Below are positions 1 to 11,379 of a DNA stretch of 64,000 bases, piece after piece (the first letter of the stretch is position 1; every line of letters begins with the position of its first letter). Below the pieces are notes generated by a model, which saw only the letters and a program-made list of their open reading frames with translations, was not told where the DNA came from and did not search any database. The stretch comes from Eretmocerus hayati. Lineage: Eukaryota > Arthropoda > Insecta > Hymenoptera > Aphelinidae. The stretch spans positions 87,372,282 through 87,436,281 of the forward strand of contig CM056741.1 of NCBI GenBank assembly GCA_029851415.1, given 5' to 3'. The position numbers were made by a program, and so were the translations under genes.

Positions 1-3000
1 AACCGATAGATTCATTCTAGTAATATTTAATTCCCGCACGAGCGATGAATGCAAAAACGATCGATTCCTACTATGTCGATCAAACTTTGATAAATTGACA
101 ACGCTTTGAGTACAATAGAAGCCATGAGTGCGGTCGGAGTTGGGATTAATCCTCCCAGGTGTGCTCCTCCCCGCCACCTCGGGTTGCTCAGTGGACAGAG
201 CACTTTCCCGGTGTGAAAGAGGTCGTGGGATCGAGACCCTCCTCGGGTGGATTTCTTCCATCTCTGATCTTTCTCTTAAAGAATGCTCCAAGTAGTGGAC
301 GTAAAATAACGTTTCTTGGAGCGCCGAAAATTTGTCGGCTCCAATCGAATTTTCGAGAGGGCTGTTATAATACAGCTTGAATATCATTGTCAATTCTTAC
401 CTGGCAATGATAGATGGATAAGGCTCGTATAACCGATAGATTCATTCTAGGGATATTGAATTTCCGCACGAGCAATGAATACAAAAATGATCGATTCCTA
501 CTATATCGTTCAAAACTTTGATAAATTGACAAGGCTTTAGGAACTATAGAAGCCATAAATACGATCAGAGATGAGATCAATCCTCCCAGGGATACTCCTT
601 CCCGCCAGCTCGGGTAGCTCAGTGAACAGATCACTTTCCCGGTGTGAAAGAGGTTGTGGGATCGAGACCCACCTCGGATGGATTCTTTTCATCTCTGATC
701 TCTCTCTTAGAGAATGATCCAAGTAGTTGACGTAAAATAACGTCCCTCGGAGAGCCGAAACTTGCTGTCTTCAATCGAATTTTCAAGAGCGCCGTTATAA
801 TACAGCTTGAATATCATTGTCAGTTCTTACCTGGCAATGATAGATGGATTAGGCTCGTATAACCGATAAATTCATTCTAGTAATATTTAATTCCCGCACG
901 AGCGATGAATGCAAAAACGATCGATTCCTACTATGTCGATCAAACTTTGATAAATTGACAACGCTTTGGGTACAATAGAAGCCATGAATGCGGTCGGAGA
1001 TGAGATCAATCCTCCCAGGTGTGCTCCTCCCCGCCACCTCGGGTAGCTCAGTAGACAGAGCACTTTCCCGGTGTGAAAGAGGTCGTGGGATCGAGACCCA
1101 ACTTGGATGGATTCTTTTCATCTCTGATCTCTCTCTTAAAGAATGCTCCAAGTAGTGGACGTAAAATAACGTTCCTTGGAGCGCCGAAAATTTGTCGGCT
1201 TCAATCGAATTTTCGAGAGGGCTGTTATAATACAGCTTGAATATCATTGTCAATTCTTACCTGGCAATGATAGATGGATAAGGCTCGTATAACCGATAGA
1301 TTCATTCTAGTAATATTTAATTCCCGCACGAGCGATGAATGCAAAAACGATCGATTCCTACTATGTCGATCAAACTTTGATAAATTGACAACGCTTTGAG
1401 TACAATAGAAGCCATGAGTGCGGTCGGAGTTGGGATTAATCCTCCCAGGTGTGCTCCTCCCCGCCACCTCGGGTTGCTCAGTGGACAGAGCACTTTCCCG
1501 GTGTGAAAGAGGTCGTGGGATCGAGACCCTCCTCGGGTGGATTTCTTCCATCTCTGATCTTTCTCTTAAAGAATGCTCCAAGTAGTGGACGTAAAATAAC
1601 GTTCCTTGGAGCGCCGAAAATTTGTCGGCTCCAATCGAATTTTCGAGAGGGCTGTTATAATACAGCTTGAATATCATTGTCAATTCTTACCTGGCAATGA
1701 TAGATGGATAAGGCTCGTATAACCGATAGATTCATTCTAGGGATATTGAATTTCCGCACGAGCAATGAAAACAAAAATGATCGATTCCTACTATATCGTT
1801 CAAAACTTTGATAAATTGACAAGGCTTTAGGAACTATAGAAGCCATAAATACGATCAGAGATGAGATCAATCCTCCCAGGGATACTCCTTCCCGCCAGCT
1901 CGGGTAGCTCAGTGAACAGATCACTTTCCCGGTGTGAAAGAGGTTGTGGGATCGAGACCCACCTCGGATGGATTCTTTTCATCTCTGATCTCTCTCTTAG
2001 AGAATGATCCAAGTAGTTGACGTAAAATAACGTCCCTCGGAGAGCCGAAACTTGCTGTCTTCAATCGAATTTTCAAGAGCGCCGTTATAATACAGCTTGA
2101 ATATCATTGTCAGTTCTTACCTGGCAATGATAGATGGATTAGGCTCGTATAACCGATAAATTCATTCTAGTAATATTTAATTCCCGCACGAGCGATGAAT
2201 GCAAAAACGATCGATTCCTACTATGTCGATCAAACTTTGATAAATTGACAACGCTTTGGGTACAATAGAAGCCATGAATGCGGTCGGAGATGAGATCAAT
2301 CCTCCCAGGTGTGCTCCTCCCCGCCACCTCGGGTTGCTCAGTGGACAGAGCACTTTCCCGGTGTGAAAGAGGTCGTGGAATCGAGACCCTCCTCGGGTGG
2401 ATTTCTTCCATCTCTGATCTTTCTCTTAAAGAATGCTCCAAGTAGTGGACGTAAAATAACGTTCCTTGGAGCGCCGAAAATTTGTCGGCTCCAATCGAAT
2501 TTTCGAGAGGGCTGTTATAATACAGCTTGAATATCATTGTCAATTCTTACCTGGCAATGATAGATGGATAAGGCTCGTATAACCGATAGATTCATTCTAG
2601 GGATATTGAATTTCCGCACGAGCAATGAATACAAAAATGATCGATTCCTACTATATCGTTCAAAACTTTGATAAATTGACAAGGCTTTAGGAACTATAGA
2701 AGCCATAAATACGATCAGAGATGAGATCAATCCTCCCAGGGATACTCCTTCCCGCCAGCTCGGGTAGCTCAGTGAACAGATCACTTTCCCGGTGTGAAAG
2801 AGGTTGTGGGATCGAGACCCACCTCGGATGGATTCTTTTCATCTCTGATCTCTCTCTTAGAGAATGATCCAAGTAGTTGACGTAAAATAACGTCCCTCGG
2901 AGAGCCGAAAATTTGTCGGCTTCAATCGAATTTTCGAGAGGGCTGTTATAATACAGCTTGAATATCATTGTCAATTCTTACCTGGCAATGATAGATGGAT

Positions 3001-6000
3001 AAGGCTCGTATAACCGATAGATTCATTCTAGTAATATTTAATTCCCGCACGAGCGATGAATGCAAAAACGATCGATTCCTACTATGTCGATCAATCTTTG
3101 ATAAATTGACAACGCTTTGAGTACAATAGAAGCCATGAGTGCGGTCGGAGTTGGGATTAATCCTCCCAGGTGTGCTCCTCCCCGCCACCTCGGGTTGCTC
3201 AGTGGACAGAGCACTTTCCCGGTGTGAAAGAGGTCGTGGGATCGAGACCCTCCTCGGGTGGATTTCTTCCATCTCTGATCTTTCTCTTAAAGAATGCTCC
3301 AAGTAGTGGACGTAAAATAACGTTCCTTGGAGCGCCGAAAATTTGTCGGCTCCAATCGAATTTTCGAGAGGGCTGTTATAATACAGCTTGAATATCATTG
3401 TCAATTCTTACCTGGCAATGATAGATGGATAAGGCTCGTATAACCGATAGATTCATTCTAGGGATATTGAATTTCCGCACGAGCAATGAATACAAAAATG
3501 ATCGATTCCTACTATATCGTTCAAAACTTTGATAAATTGACAAGGCTTTAGGAACTATAGAAGCCATAAATACGATCAGAGATGAGATCAATCCTCCCAG
3601 GGATACTCCTTCCCGCCAGCTCGGGTAGCTCAGTGAACAGATCACTTTCCCGGTGTGAAAGAGGTTGTGGGATCGAGACCCACCTCGGATGGATTCTTTT
3701 CATCTCTGATCTCTCTCTTAGAGAATGATCCAAGTAGTTGACGTAAAATAACGTCCCTCGGAGAGCCGAAACTTGCTGTCTTCAATCGAATTTTCAAGAG
3801 CGCCGTTATAATACAGCTTGAATATCATTGTCAGTTCTTACCTGGCAATGATAGATGGATTAGGCTCGTATAACCGATAAATTCATTCTAGTAATATTTA
3901 ATTCCCGCACGAGCGATGAATGCAAAAACGATCGATTCCTACTATGTCGATCAAACTTTGATAAATTGACAACGCTTTGGGTACAATAGAAGCCATGAAT
4001 GCGGTCGGAGATGAGATCAATCCTCCCAGGTGTGCTCCTCCCCGCCACCTCGGGTTGCTCAGTGGACAGAGCACTTTCCCGGTGTGAAAGAGGTCGTGGA
4101 ATCGAGACCCTCCTCGGGTGGATTTCTTCCATCTCTGATCTTTCTCTTAAAGAATGCTCCAAGTAGTGGACGTAAAATAACGTTCCTTGGAGCGCCGAAA
4201 ATTTGTCGGCTTCAATCGAATTTTCGAGAGGGCTGTTATAATACAGCTTGAATATCATTGTCAATTCTTACCTGGCAATGATAGATGGATAAGGCTCGTA
4301 TAACCGATAGATTCATTCTAGGGATATTGGATTTCCGCACGAGCAATGAATACAAAAACGATCGATTCCTACTATATCGATCAAAACTTTGATAAATTGA
4401 CAAGGCTTTAGGAACTATAGAAGCCATAAATACGATCAGAGATGAGATCAATCCTCCCAGGGATACTCCTTCCCGCCAGCTCGGGTAGCTCAGTGAACAG
4501 ATCACTTTCCCGGTGTGAAAGAGGTTGTGGGATCGAGACCCACCTCGGATGGATTCTTTTCATCTCTGATCTCTCTCTTAGAGAATGATCCAAGTAGTGG
4601 ACGTAAAATAACGTCCCTCGGAGAGCCGAAACTTGCTGTCTTCAATCGAATTTTCAAGAGCGCTGTTATAATACAGCTCGAATATTATTGTCAGTTCTTA
4701 CCTGGCAATGATAGATGGATTAGGCTCGTATAACCGATAAATTCATTCCAGTAATATTTAATTTCCGCACGAGCGATAAATGCAAAAACGATCGATTCCT
4801 ACTATGTCGATCAAACTTTGATAAATTGACAACGCTTTGGGTACAATAGAAGCCATGAATGCGATCGGAGATGAGATCAATCCTCCCAGGTGTGCTCCTC
4901 CCCGCCACCTCGGGTTGCTCAGTGGACAGAGCACTTTCCCGGTGTGAAAGAGGTCGTGGGATCGAGACCCACCTCGGGTGGATTTCTTCCATCTCTGACC
5001 TTTCTCTTAAAGAATGCTCCAAGTAGTGGACGTAAAATAACGTTCCTTGGAGCGCCGAAAATTTGTCGGCTTCAATCGAATTTTCAAGAGGGCTGTTATG
5101 ATACAGCTTGAATATCATTGTCAATTCTTACCTGGCAATGATAGATGGATAAGGCTCGTATAACCGATAGATTCATTCTAGTGATATTGAATTTCCGCAC
5201 GAGCAATGAATACAAAAACGATCGATTCCTACTATATCGATCAAAACTTTGATAAATTGACAAGGCTTTGGGTACTATAGAAGCCATGAATACGATCAGA
5301 GATGAGATCAATCCTCCCAGGTGTGCTCCTCCCCGCCACCTCGGGAACCCGGTGGACACAGCACTTTCCCGGTGTGAAAGAGGTCGTGGGATCGAGACCC
5401 ACCTCGGGTGGATTTCTTCCATCTCTGATCTTCTCTTAAAGAATGCTCCAAGTAGTGGACGTGAAATAACGTTCCTCGGAGCGCCGAAAATTTGATGGCT
5501 TCAATCGAATTTTCAAGAAAGCTGTTATAATACAGCTTGAATATCATTGTCAGTTCTTACCTGGCAATGATAGATGGATTAGGCTCGTATAACCGATAAA
5601 TTCATCCTAGTAATATTGAATTTCCGCACGAGCGATAAATGCAAAAACTATCGTTTCCTACTATATCGATCAAAACTTTGATAAATTGACAAGGCTTCGG
5701 ATACAATAGAAGCCATAAGTGCGATCAGAGATGAGATCAATCAACCCAAGTGTGCTCCTTCCCGCCACCACGGGTAGCTCAGCGTACAGAGCACTTTCCC
5801 GGTGTGAAAGAGGTCGTGGAATCGAGACCCACCTCGGGTGGATTTCTTCCATCTCTGATCTTTCTCTTAAAGAATGCTCCAAGTAGTGGACGTAAAATAA
5901 CGTTCCTTGGAGCGCTGAAAATTTGATGGCTTCAATCGACTTTTCAAGAGGGCTGTTATAATACAGCTTGAATATCATTGTCAGTTCTTACCTGGCAATG

Positions 6001-7442
6001 ATAGATGGATTAGGCTCGTATAACCGATAAATTCATTCTAGTAATATTGAATTTCCGCACGAGCGATAAATGCAAAAACGATCGATTCCTACTATGTCGA
6101 TCAAACTTTGATGAATTGACAAGGCTTTGGGTACTATAGAGGCCATGAATACGATCAAAGATGAGATCAATCCTCCCAGGTGTGCTCCTCCCCGCCACCT
6201 CGGGTAGCTCAGTGGACAGAGCACATACCCGGTGTGAAAGAGGTCGTGGGATCGAGACCCACCTCGGGTGGATTTTTTCCATCTCTGATCTTTCTCTTAA
6301 AGAATGCTCTAAGTAGTGGACGTGAAATAACGTTCCTCGGAGCGCCGAAAATTTGATGGCTTCATTCGAATTTTCAAGAGGGCTGTTATAACACAGCTTG
6401 AATATCATTGTCAGTTCTTAGATGGCAATGATAGATGGATTAGGCTCGTATAACCGATAAATTCATCCTAGTAATATTGAATTTCCGCACGAGCGATAAA
6501 TGCAAAAACGATCGATTCCTACTATATCGATCAAACTTTGATAAATTGACAAGGCTTTGGGTACAATAGAAGCCATAAATACGATCAGAGATGAGATCAA
6601 TCCTCTCAGGTGTGCTCCTCCCCGCCACCTCGGGTAGCTCAGTGGACAGAGCACTCTACCGGTGTGGAAGAGGTCGTGGGATCGAATCCCACCTGGGGTG
6701 GATTTCTTCCATCTCTGATCTTCCTCTCTAAGAATGCTGCAAGTAGTGAATAACGTTCCTTGGAGCGCCGAGAATTTGTCGGCTTCAATCAAATTTTCAA
6801 GAGGTATCTTATAATACAGCTTAAATATCATTGTCAGTTCTTACCTGGCAATGATAGATGGATTAGGCTCGGATAACCGATAAATTCATTCTAGCAATAT
6901 TGAATTTCCGCACGAGCGATGAATGCAAAAACGATCGATTCCTACTATATCGATCAAACTTTGATGAATTGACAAGGCTTTGGGTACAATAGGAGCCATA
7001 AATACGATCAGAGATGAGATCAAGCCTCCCAGGTGTGCTCCTCCCCCCCACCTCAGGTAGCTCAGTGGACAGAGCACTATCCCAGTGTGAAAGAGGTCGT
7101 GGGAACGAGACCCACCTTGGGTGGATTTCTTCCATCTCTGATCTTTCTCCTAAAGAATGCTCCAAGTAGTGGACGTAAAATAACGTTCCTTGGAGCGCCG
7201 AAAATTTGATGTCTTCAATCGAGTTTTCGAGAGGGCTGTTATAATACAGCTCGAATATCATTGTCAGTTCTTACGTGGAAATGATAGATGGATTTGGCTC
7301 GTATAACCGATAAATTCATTCTAGTAATATTGAATTCCCGCACGAGCGATAAATTGCAAAAACGATCGATTCCTACTATATCAATGAAAAACTTTGATAA
7401 ATTGACAAGGCTTTGGGCACTATAGAGGCCACTAATACGATC
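1..7442. repeat. 430-bp satellite array with tRNA-like module
   Basis: About 17 head-to-tail units of roughly 430 bp; the start motif AACCGATARATTCATTC recurs near 1, 431, 861, 1291, 1721, 2151 and so on. Units fall into types that differ around the tRNA-like part (for example gggttgctcagtggac versus gggtagctcagtgaac). In the left part the types repeat as a three-unit higher-order block of about 1290 bp: 1-1290 and 1291-2580 are nearly identical. Divergence rises toward the right edge (after about 5160), the usual pattern at the border of a satellite. The last unit breaks off at about 7442, exactly against an SLC17 exon. Open frames inside it recur once per unit and are not genes. Confidence 0.95.
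6625..6701 (+). pseudogene. tRNA-like module (best copy in the array)
   Basis: It has pol III box A (TAGCTCAGTGG) and box B (GGATCGAATCC), a D arm closed by GCTC/GAGC, and a T arm closed by GTGGG/CCCAC. CCACCTC can pair with GGGGTGG as an acceptor stem, but with three extra bases before the TA at positions 8-9 and two after the T arm. In sister units the anticodon stem is CTTTC/GAAAG with a seven-base loop CCGGTGT (GGT at the anticodon position, but C instead of U at position 33). It is a degenerate tRNA or SINE-head relic; one copy sits in every 430-bp unit. I do not think it is a working tRNA gene. Confidence 0.6.
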
Positions 7443-7481
7443 AGGATGCCACCAGCAGGATCAGGAGCAATGATCAGCTAG

Positions 7482-7614
7482 GAGAGCTATTTCATCATCA
7501 GCTCCTTTGATATCTATATTTCTGGCTGGTTGGGGGATGGCCTGTGGCACCTTCATTTTTCTCACGCAGTTGCCAGCGTACATGAGCTACGTCTTGAAGT
7601 TCAATATATCGCAG
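7482..7614 (+). CDS. SLC17-like transporter copy A, exon (5' end damaged)
   Basis: Reads RAISSSAPLISIFLAGWGMA and on to PAYMSYVLKFNISQ, then a GT donor. It matches the fifth exon of copy B (28705-28854) closely. The exon should begin with a codon series like the EPPIPW of copy B. Here the corresponding stretch 7447-7481 starts similarly (GATGCCACCA against GAGCCACCA) but carries a frameshift and an insertion, with an in-frame TGA before the usable part. An alternative acceptor (CTAG at 7478-7481) would change the intron phase. SLC17 proteins are 12-helix anion transporters; this exon covers membrane segment 7 and its surroundings. The earlier exons of copy A are not in the window; the satellite lies where they would be. 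Confidence 0.75.
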
Positions 7615-7686
7615 GTTGGTGACTGAATGGTTATGATAGAAATCCCATTTAAATGTCGAATTCTTATATAACTTCTATCAATTTAG

Positions 7687-8067
7687 AGTGGCATGCTTTC
7701 GGCGTGGCCTTACCTTGCGAAATGGCTCCTCTGTTTTCCAATGAGTTATTTGGCCGATTTTGCAATTCGCAAGGGTGTTCCAACAGTGGTTGTGCGGAAA
7801 ATTATTAGCTGTATGAGTTCCTGGATCCCAGCGTTCGCTTTACTTGCACTTTGCGTAAGCAAGACTGATAATACAACTATCATCTTGGCCATTATCATTG
7901 TGGCGGTCGGATTTACTGGTGCACATGAATGTGGACTTTCTATCAACTGCATGGACCTCACAAATAACGCAAATTTCGTCGGCCCAATAATGGCCTTCGG
8001 TAATTGTGTGGCAAATTGCTTGGGCTTCATAGCGCCGTACGTTTGTAGTAATATTATTACAGATGAG
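7687..8067 (+). CDS. SLC17-like transporter copy A, penultimate exon
   Basis: Open throughout, acceptor TTTAG, donor GAG|GTATGA, phase 0 at both ends. Begins SGMLSAWPYLAKWLLCFPMS and contains several strongly hydrophobic stretches (SWIPAFALLALCV, TIILAIIIVAVGF, NCLGFIAPYVC) that fit helices 8 to 11 of the SLC17 family. The SGALSAxPY...WL...AD pattern is typical of this family. About 80% similar to exon 6 of copy B. No damage is visible in this exon. Confidence 0.88.
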
Positions 8068-8161
8068 GTATGACATCCTACGCAAGATGATACAGTATTT
8101 GGTAAAGATTATAGTTTCAATGTCATTCAAATATCATTGATGGTGGATGTATATATTTCAG

Positions 8162-8314
8162 AGTGACCGGAGTCAGTGGTTTGTCATCTTCTACATCACG
8201 GCGGGGCTTCGTTTCTTTTCTGCCTTGATACTCGTGATATTTGGGAAAGCTCAACTCCAATCTTGGAACAATCATGTGACAGATCAGAAGGAGACACCTG
8301 GCGGCAAAGCATAG
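8162..8314 (+). CDS. SLC17-like transporter copy A, last exon
   Basis: Acceptor ATTTCAG; reads SDRSQWFVIFYITAG, then the last hydrophobic helix, then a polar tail with KAQLQSWNN, ending ETPGGKA and TAG at 8312-8314. W-x2-I/V-F-Y-I-x-A is the normal start of the final SLC17 helix, and the E/Q-LQ-W motif right after it is a family mark. Same length (51 codons) and phase as the last exon of copy B. Confidence 0.88.
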   Translation, partial: SDRSQWFVIFYITAGLRFFSALILVIFGKAQLQSWNNHVTDQKETPGGKA

Positions 8315-10646
8315 TACCGTGGTTAAGATGTGAAAGATATCACAAGTAGACCTTCAAGATCATGTTGAATGAGACAGGTCCATTTGAAATAAGAAAGATA
8401 GAAATATTTCATCCACTGTGTCATTTCGAGTGCATGCCAAAGGAGAAAGTCACCTAGGAAAAAGAAAAATATCGACATGCAGACTCTCTAAATCTGTTCG
8501 ACTGACTTTCTTTGTCGAAGCTTCGACTGACAGCTCGAGCCACTCTAATGTCACTGAATTTTAGGGCAATTCTATCGATCTCAACTAATTTTAGCTCTCC
8601 GGATGATATGATCGGTGACAACGGTGAGAATTAGTCGAAGGTCCACTGAATCGGCATCAGTCGAAGCTCGATTCGAGACTCCCAAACATGTACCATTATA
8701 GTCAAATGTTTATGATGAATCTTAGCGATCTAACAATAATCCTGGATCAACAAAAATGAGAGGTTCTACAGAACTTTTAACATTTGGGTTGCTGAAAAGT
8801 GAACTTTTTTTCTTATGGCACGCGTCTGCAACCAATTTCGCCGGTTAGTAGGACCTCCTAAATAAGTGGAAGAATACGTGCCCACTGGTTTGGAAGGATG
8901 TTATTTCTGTAATTAATGAAGACCACAATTGGCCGTCTGATTTCCATTAGGTGCGCCCGATTCTACGCACACGCAATAAGCAAAAGCTACTTTAAATTAT
9001 AGATACACACTGCATTTCACTAGTTTTCTGTTTTCTGACCACGTTGGACAAGTAGGAGTACTCGAGTTCCACCTATTTGCGTTTTGGCGCCCCCATCCGT
9101 GTTTTCACAGAATTCACTATAGAATTCCTAAATCGAGTCTGTAGCGACACTTATGAGGAAGGAATGGGTCCCTCAGTGTATTATAACTTTTTTCGAGTTT
9201 TATATGAACGATTGCAATGTTATAGAAGCGCCCACATGATTTCGATCACATATGTTTTCATCGATAAAATTGTTGTAATGCTTGATTTTTGAATGTTACT
9301 CGAATGAGAATTCGAATGAAGAGATAGTGCAAGATAAGAGACTCTTATAAGGCTTTTTACATATATTTTTGTTTCAAACTTCAAGTTTCTTGTCCGGACT
9401 GAAATTATCAACTCTCGGTATGTGCCAGATTTTTTTTCGTATTTATTTGTGGATCGTGGATGCAAAGGTTTTCCCACCCCAAACATGTTGAAATTCAAAA
9501 AAATCCGTTTCGGGCCCAGCTTCAAAACACTACTAAAATAAGATCAATAGAATAAAGTGCCTGTCACAGTTAACAGTATAGTTAACTGTGACATGCATGA
9601 GTGCGCCTTTAACTTTTCTGTCATGAAGGTACAAGTTTACCTCTAAAAGAGGAGCACTGAACTGGAGAAAGAAATAAAAATTCAAAGATAAATAATTTTC
9701 ACGGTGCCTACATTAATCCTCTGAAGAGGGGGGGGGGGGGGTCATACAAAAATCTCTCACTGCCCCTTTGAAAAAGGATGATCCTTCAATTTGCCAAAGA
9801 CCTGGAGGCAGAATATCCCAAAAACGAGCGCGTTGACTCTGATGGGAAGATCCGAATCCACAGAGTCTAAGGCGCATCCCTGGAATTTTGAGTTCTTGGC
9901 TCCTGCCTTACCTCGCCGAGGTCGATCCGATTGACACCTGGCTAAACATTTCAGCTCGCATCTCGGCTAGATAGTCAGGTCCTCCCACATGCATAATCTT
10001 ATCGTGCATCAAGAGAGCTGCGAAGTACATTTTCCACGAATCGGTGTAAGTACATAACCGATCCAAACGTTCTCAGTTTGATCGCACTTCCAACACCGAA
10101 AATGTATCTCACACATAAGTATAGTAGTTTCTGTTCCCTCGTTCTCAGTTCGTCAGTTAGCGTCGATGTATACGGCTGTGCAGTGGTCCAGATGTGGTTG
10201 TATAAGAGTCACGACTAGTCGAATTCATCACGTGAAATTTATCCTCAGTTACCGAAAAATCCGAGACACCAAGGTATAACTCCTCGCCATAACAAAAATA
10301 ATAATGATACATACAAAAACCCAGTCCATTCGCTATTATATCGTTTGATTTGTGTGCTTAACCACACTGATCACAGTAGCCTTTGAAGTCAAAAATGTAT
10401 CTTCAAGAAAGAACAAGGCATAAGAAATAAATATTGACTTTTTTTTGTGTACATTTCAGGGGACAGACATTACTGGCTCGCGATATCTTCACAGGCGTCC
10501 GATCGAAATCTCTTGATTCCAATTTAACCTCAGATTCTCAATTGAAGAATTAAAAATGAGGTAACATTCTTATAAGCTCACAAGCGATCGAGACAATTTT
10601 TGTGATCTCCGTCCATGAAAGTAATAATTTAAGGACTACAGACGCA
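8315..10646. other. intergenic spacer between SLC17 copies A and B
   Basis: I see no gene here. It holds a G homopolymer at about 9728-9741, and a short perfect hairpin at about 9565-9597 (TGTCACAGTTAAC and its complement around a six-base loop). Short open frames near 9077-9525 look random. Confidence 0.6.
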
Positions 10647-10704
10647 ATGACGTATAATAACAACAACGAGTATCAACTAGCACCTAGCAGTACTTCACCA
10701 AAAA
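10647..10704 (+). CDS. SLC17 copy B exon 1 (start codon)
   Basis: ATG in the context GACGCAATGA, reads MTYNNNNEYQLAPSSTSPK plus one base, donor A|GTAACT. Chosen because it is the only upstream exon whose phase (1) fits the next exon (A plus AT makes an Asn codon). The copy C start exon is similar in character (MSSNKETYQPPSSTAPQ). Hydrophilic cytoplasmic N-terminus. Confidence 0.7.
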
Positions 10705-11245
10705 GTAACTACTCGTTGATTTTTTATAATCTATTCATTAATTTTCTGAAATGATGAATTGCTTTTTATAACATACTTTAGCGGACTCTAGCACTATCGG
10801 CTTGTTGGATATTTTGGAGCAATAGAGATAGCAACTCAAACTTTAATTCGGGCACAATCGTTAAATTGGGCGACAATGTTAGAGGAGACAAAAAGTAGTG
10901 TGATAATTCTAGTATTCATAAAATTCAAACTGACGTGGGAATTTCCGTTGGATTCAAGACCATTACGTTGAAATGCATTGTGGACAAAACTGCCTAATAC
11001 GAAATTCTTGCGTATTATCTCAGCTTTCCTAGAAAATATAGTTCATAAGAGTTAGACAGACTGATGAGACCCAGTCATATGAAATGAGCTTTTTAACGAT
11101 TTCACTGTAATCCAGACCCGAAGAAGAACTTTTTCATTCATATCTCAGTAAATTACTACGGTGATAATAAATTCTGCGAGTCCATTCGAGGACAATTTCG
11201 CACTTTAGGTAGCTCTCTGAACTCACTGTTTGTTTCGACTTTCAG

Positions 11246-11379
11246 ATAAAATAGGATGGAGGCCTATGCAAGTTCTTTTAATGTTTGTGGGAACAACAAT
11301 AGCTAATGTACTTCGGATCAGCATGTCAGTGGCTATTGTCTCGATGCGAAAAAGTGGTTCAACCGATTACAATTTCCCG
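11246..11379 (+). CDS. SLC17 copy B exon 2 (first membrane helix)
   Basis: Acceptor TTTCAG, donor CCG|GTATGT. Contains WRPMQVLLMFVGTTIANVLR followed by ISMSVAIVSM, the diagnostic first-helix motif of SLC17 (aromatic-R..Q, helix, LR-x-x-x-SVAIVxM). The usual Asn-Leu after LR-x is replaced by Ser-Met. Confidence 0.85.

Noticed and set aside
6625..6701. Functional tRNA-Thr gene
   Set aside because: Acceptor stem only forms with extra bases, position 33 is C in most units, and copies are part of a satellite.
1..7261. Series of 60-150 codon frames repeated every 430 bp
   Set aside because: Same frame set in each satellite unit on both strands; the plus-strand ones run through the tRNA-like module.
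11068..11085. CTGATGAGACC near 11070, possible hammerhead
   Set aside because: No closing helix II/GAAA and no helix I partner.
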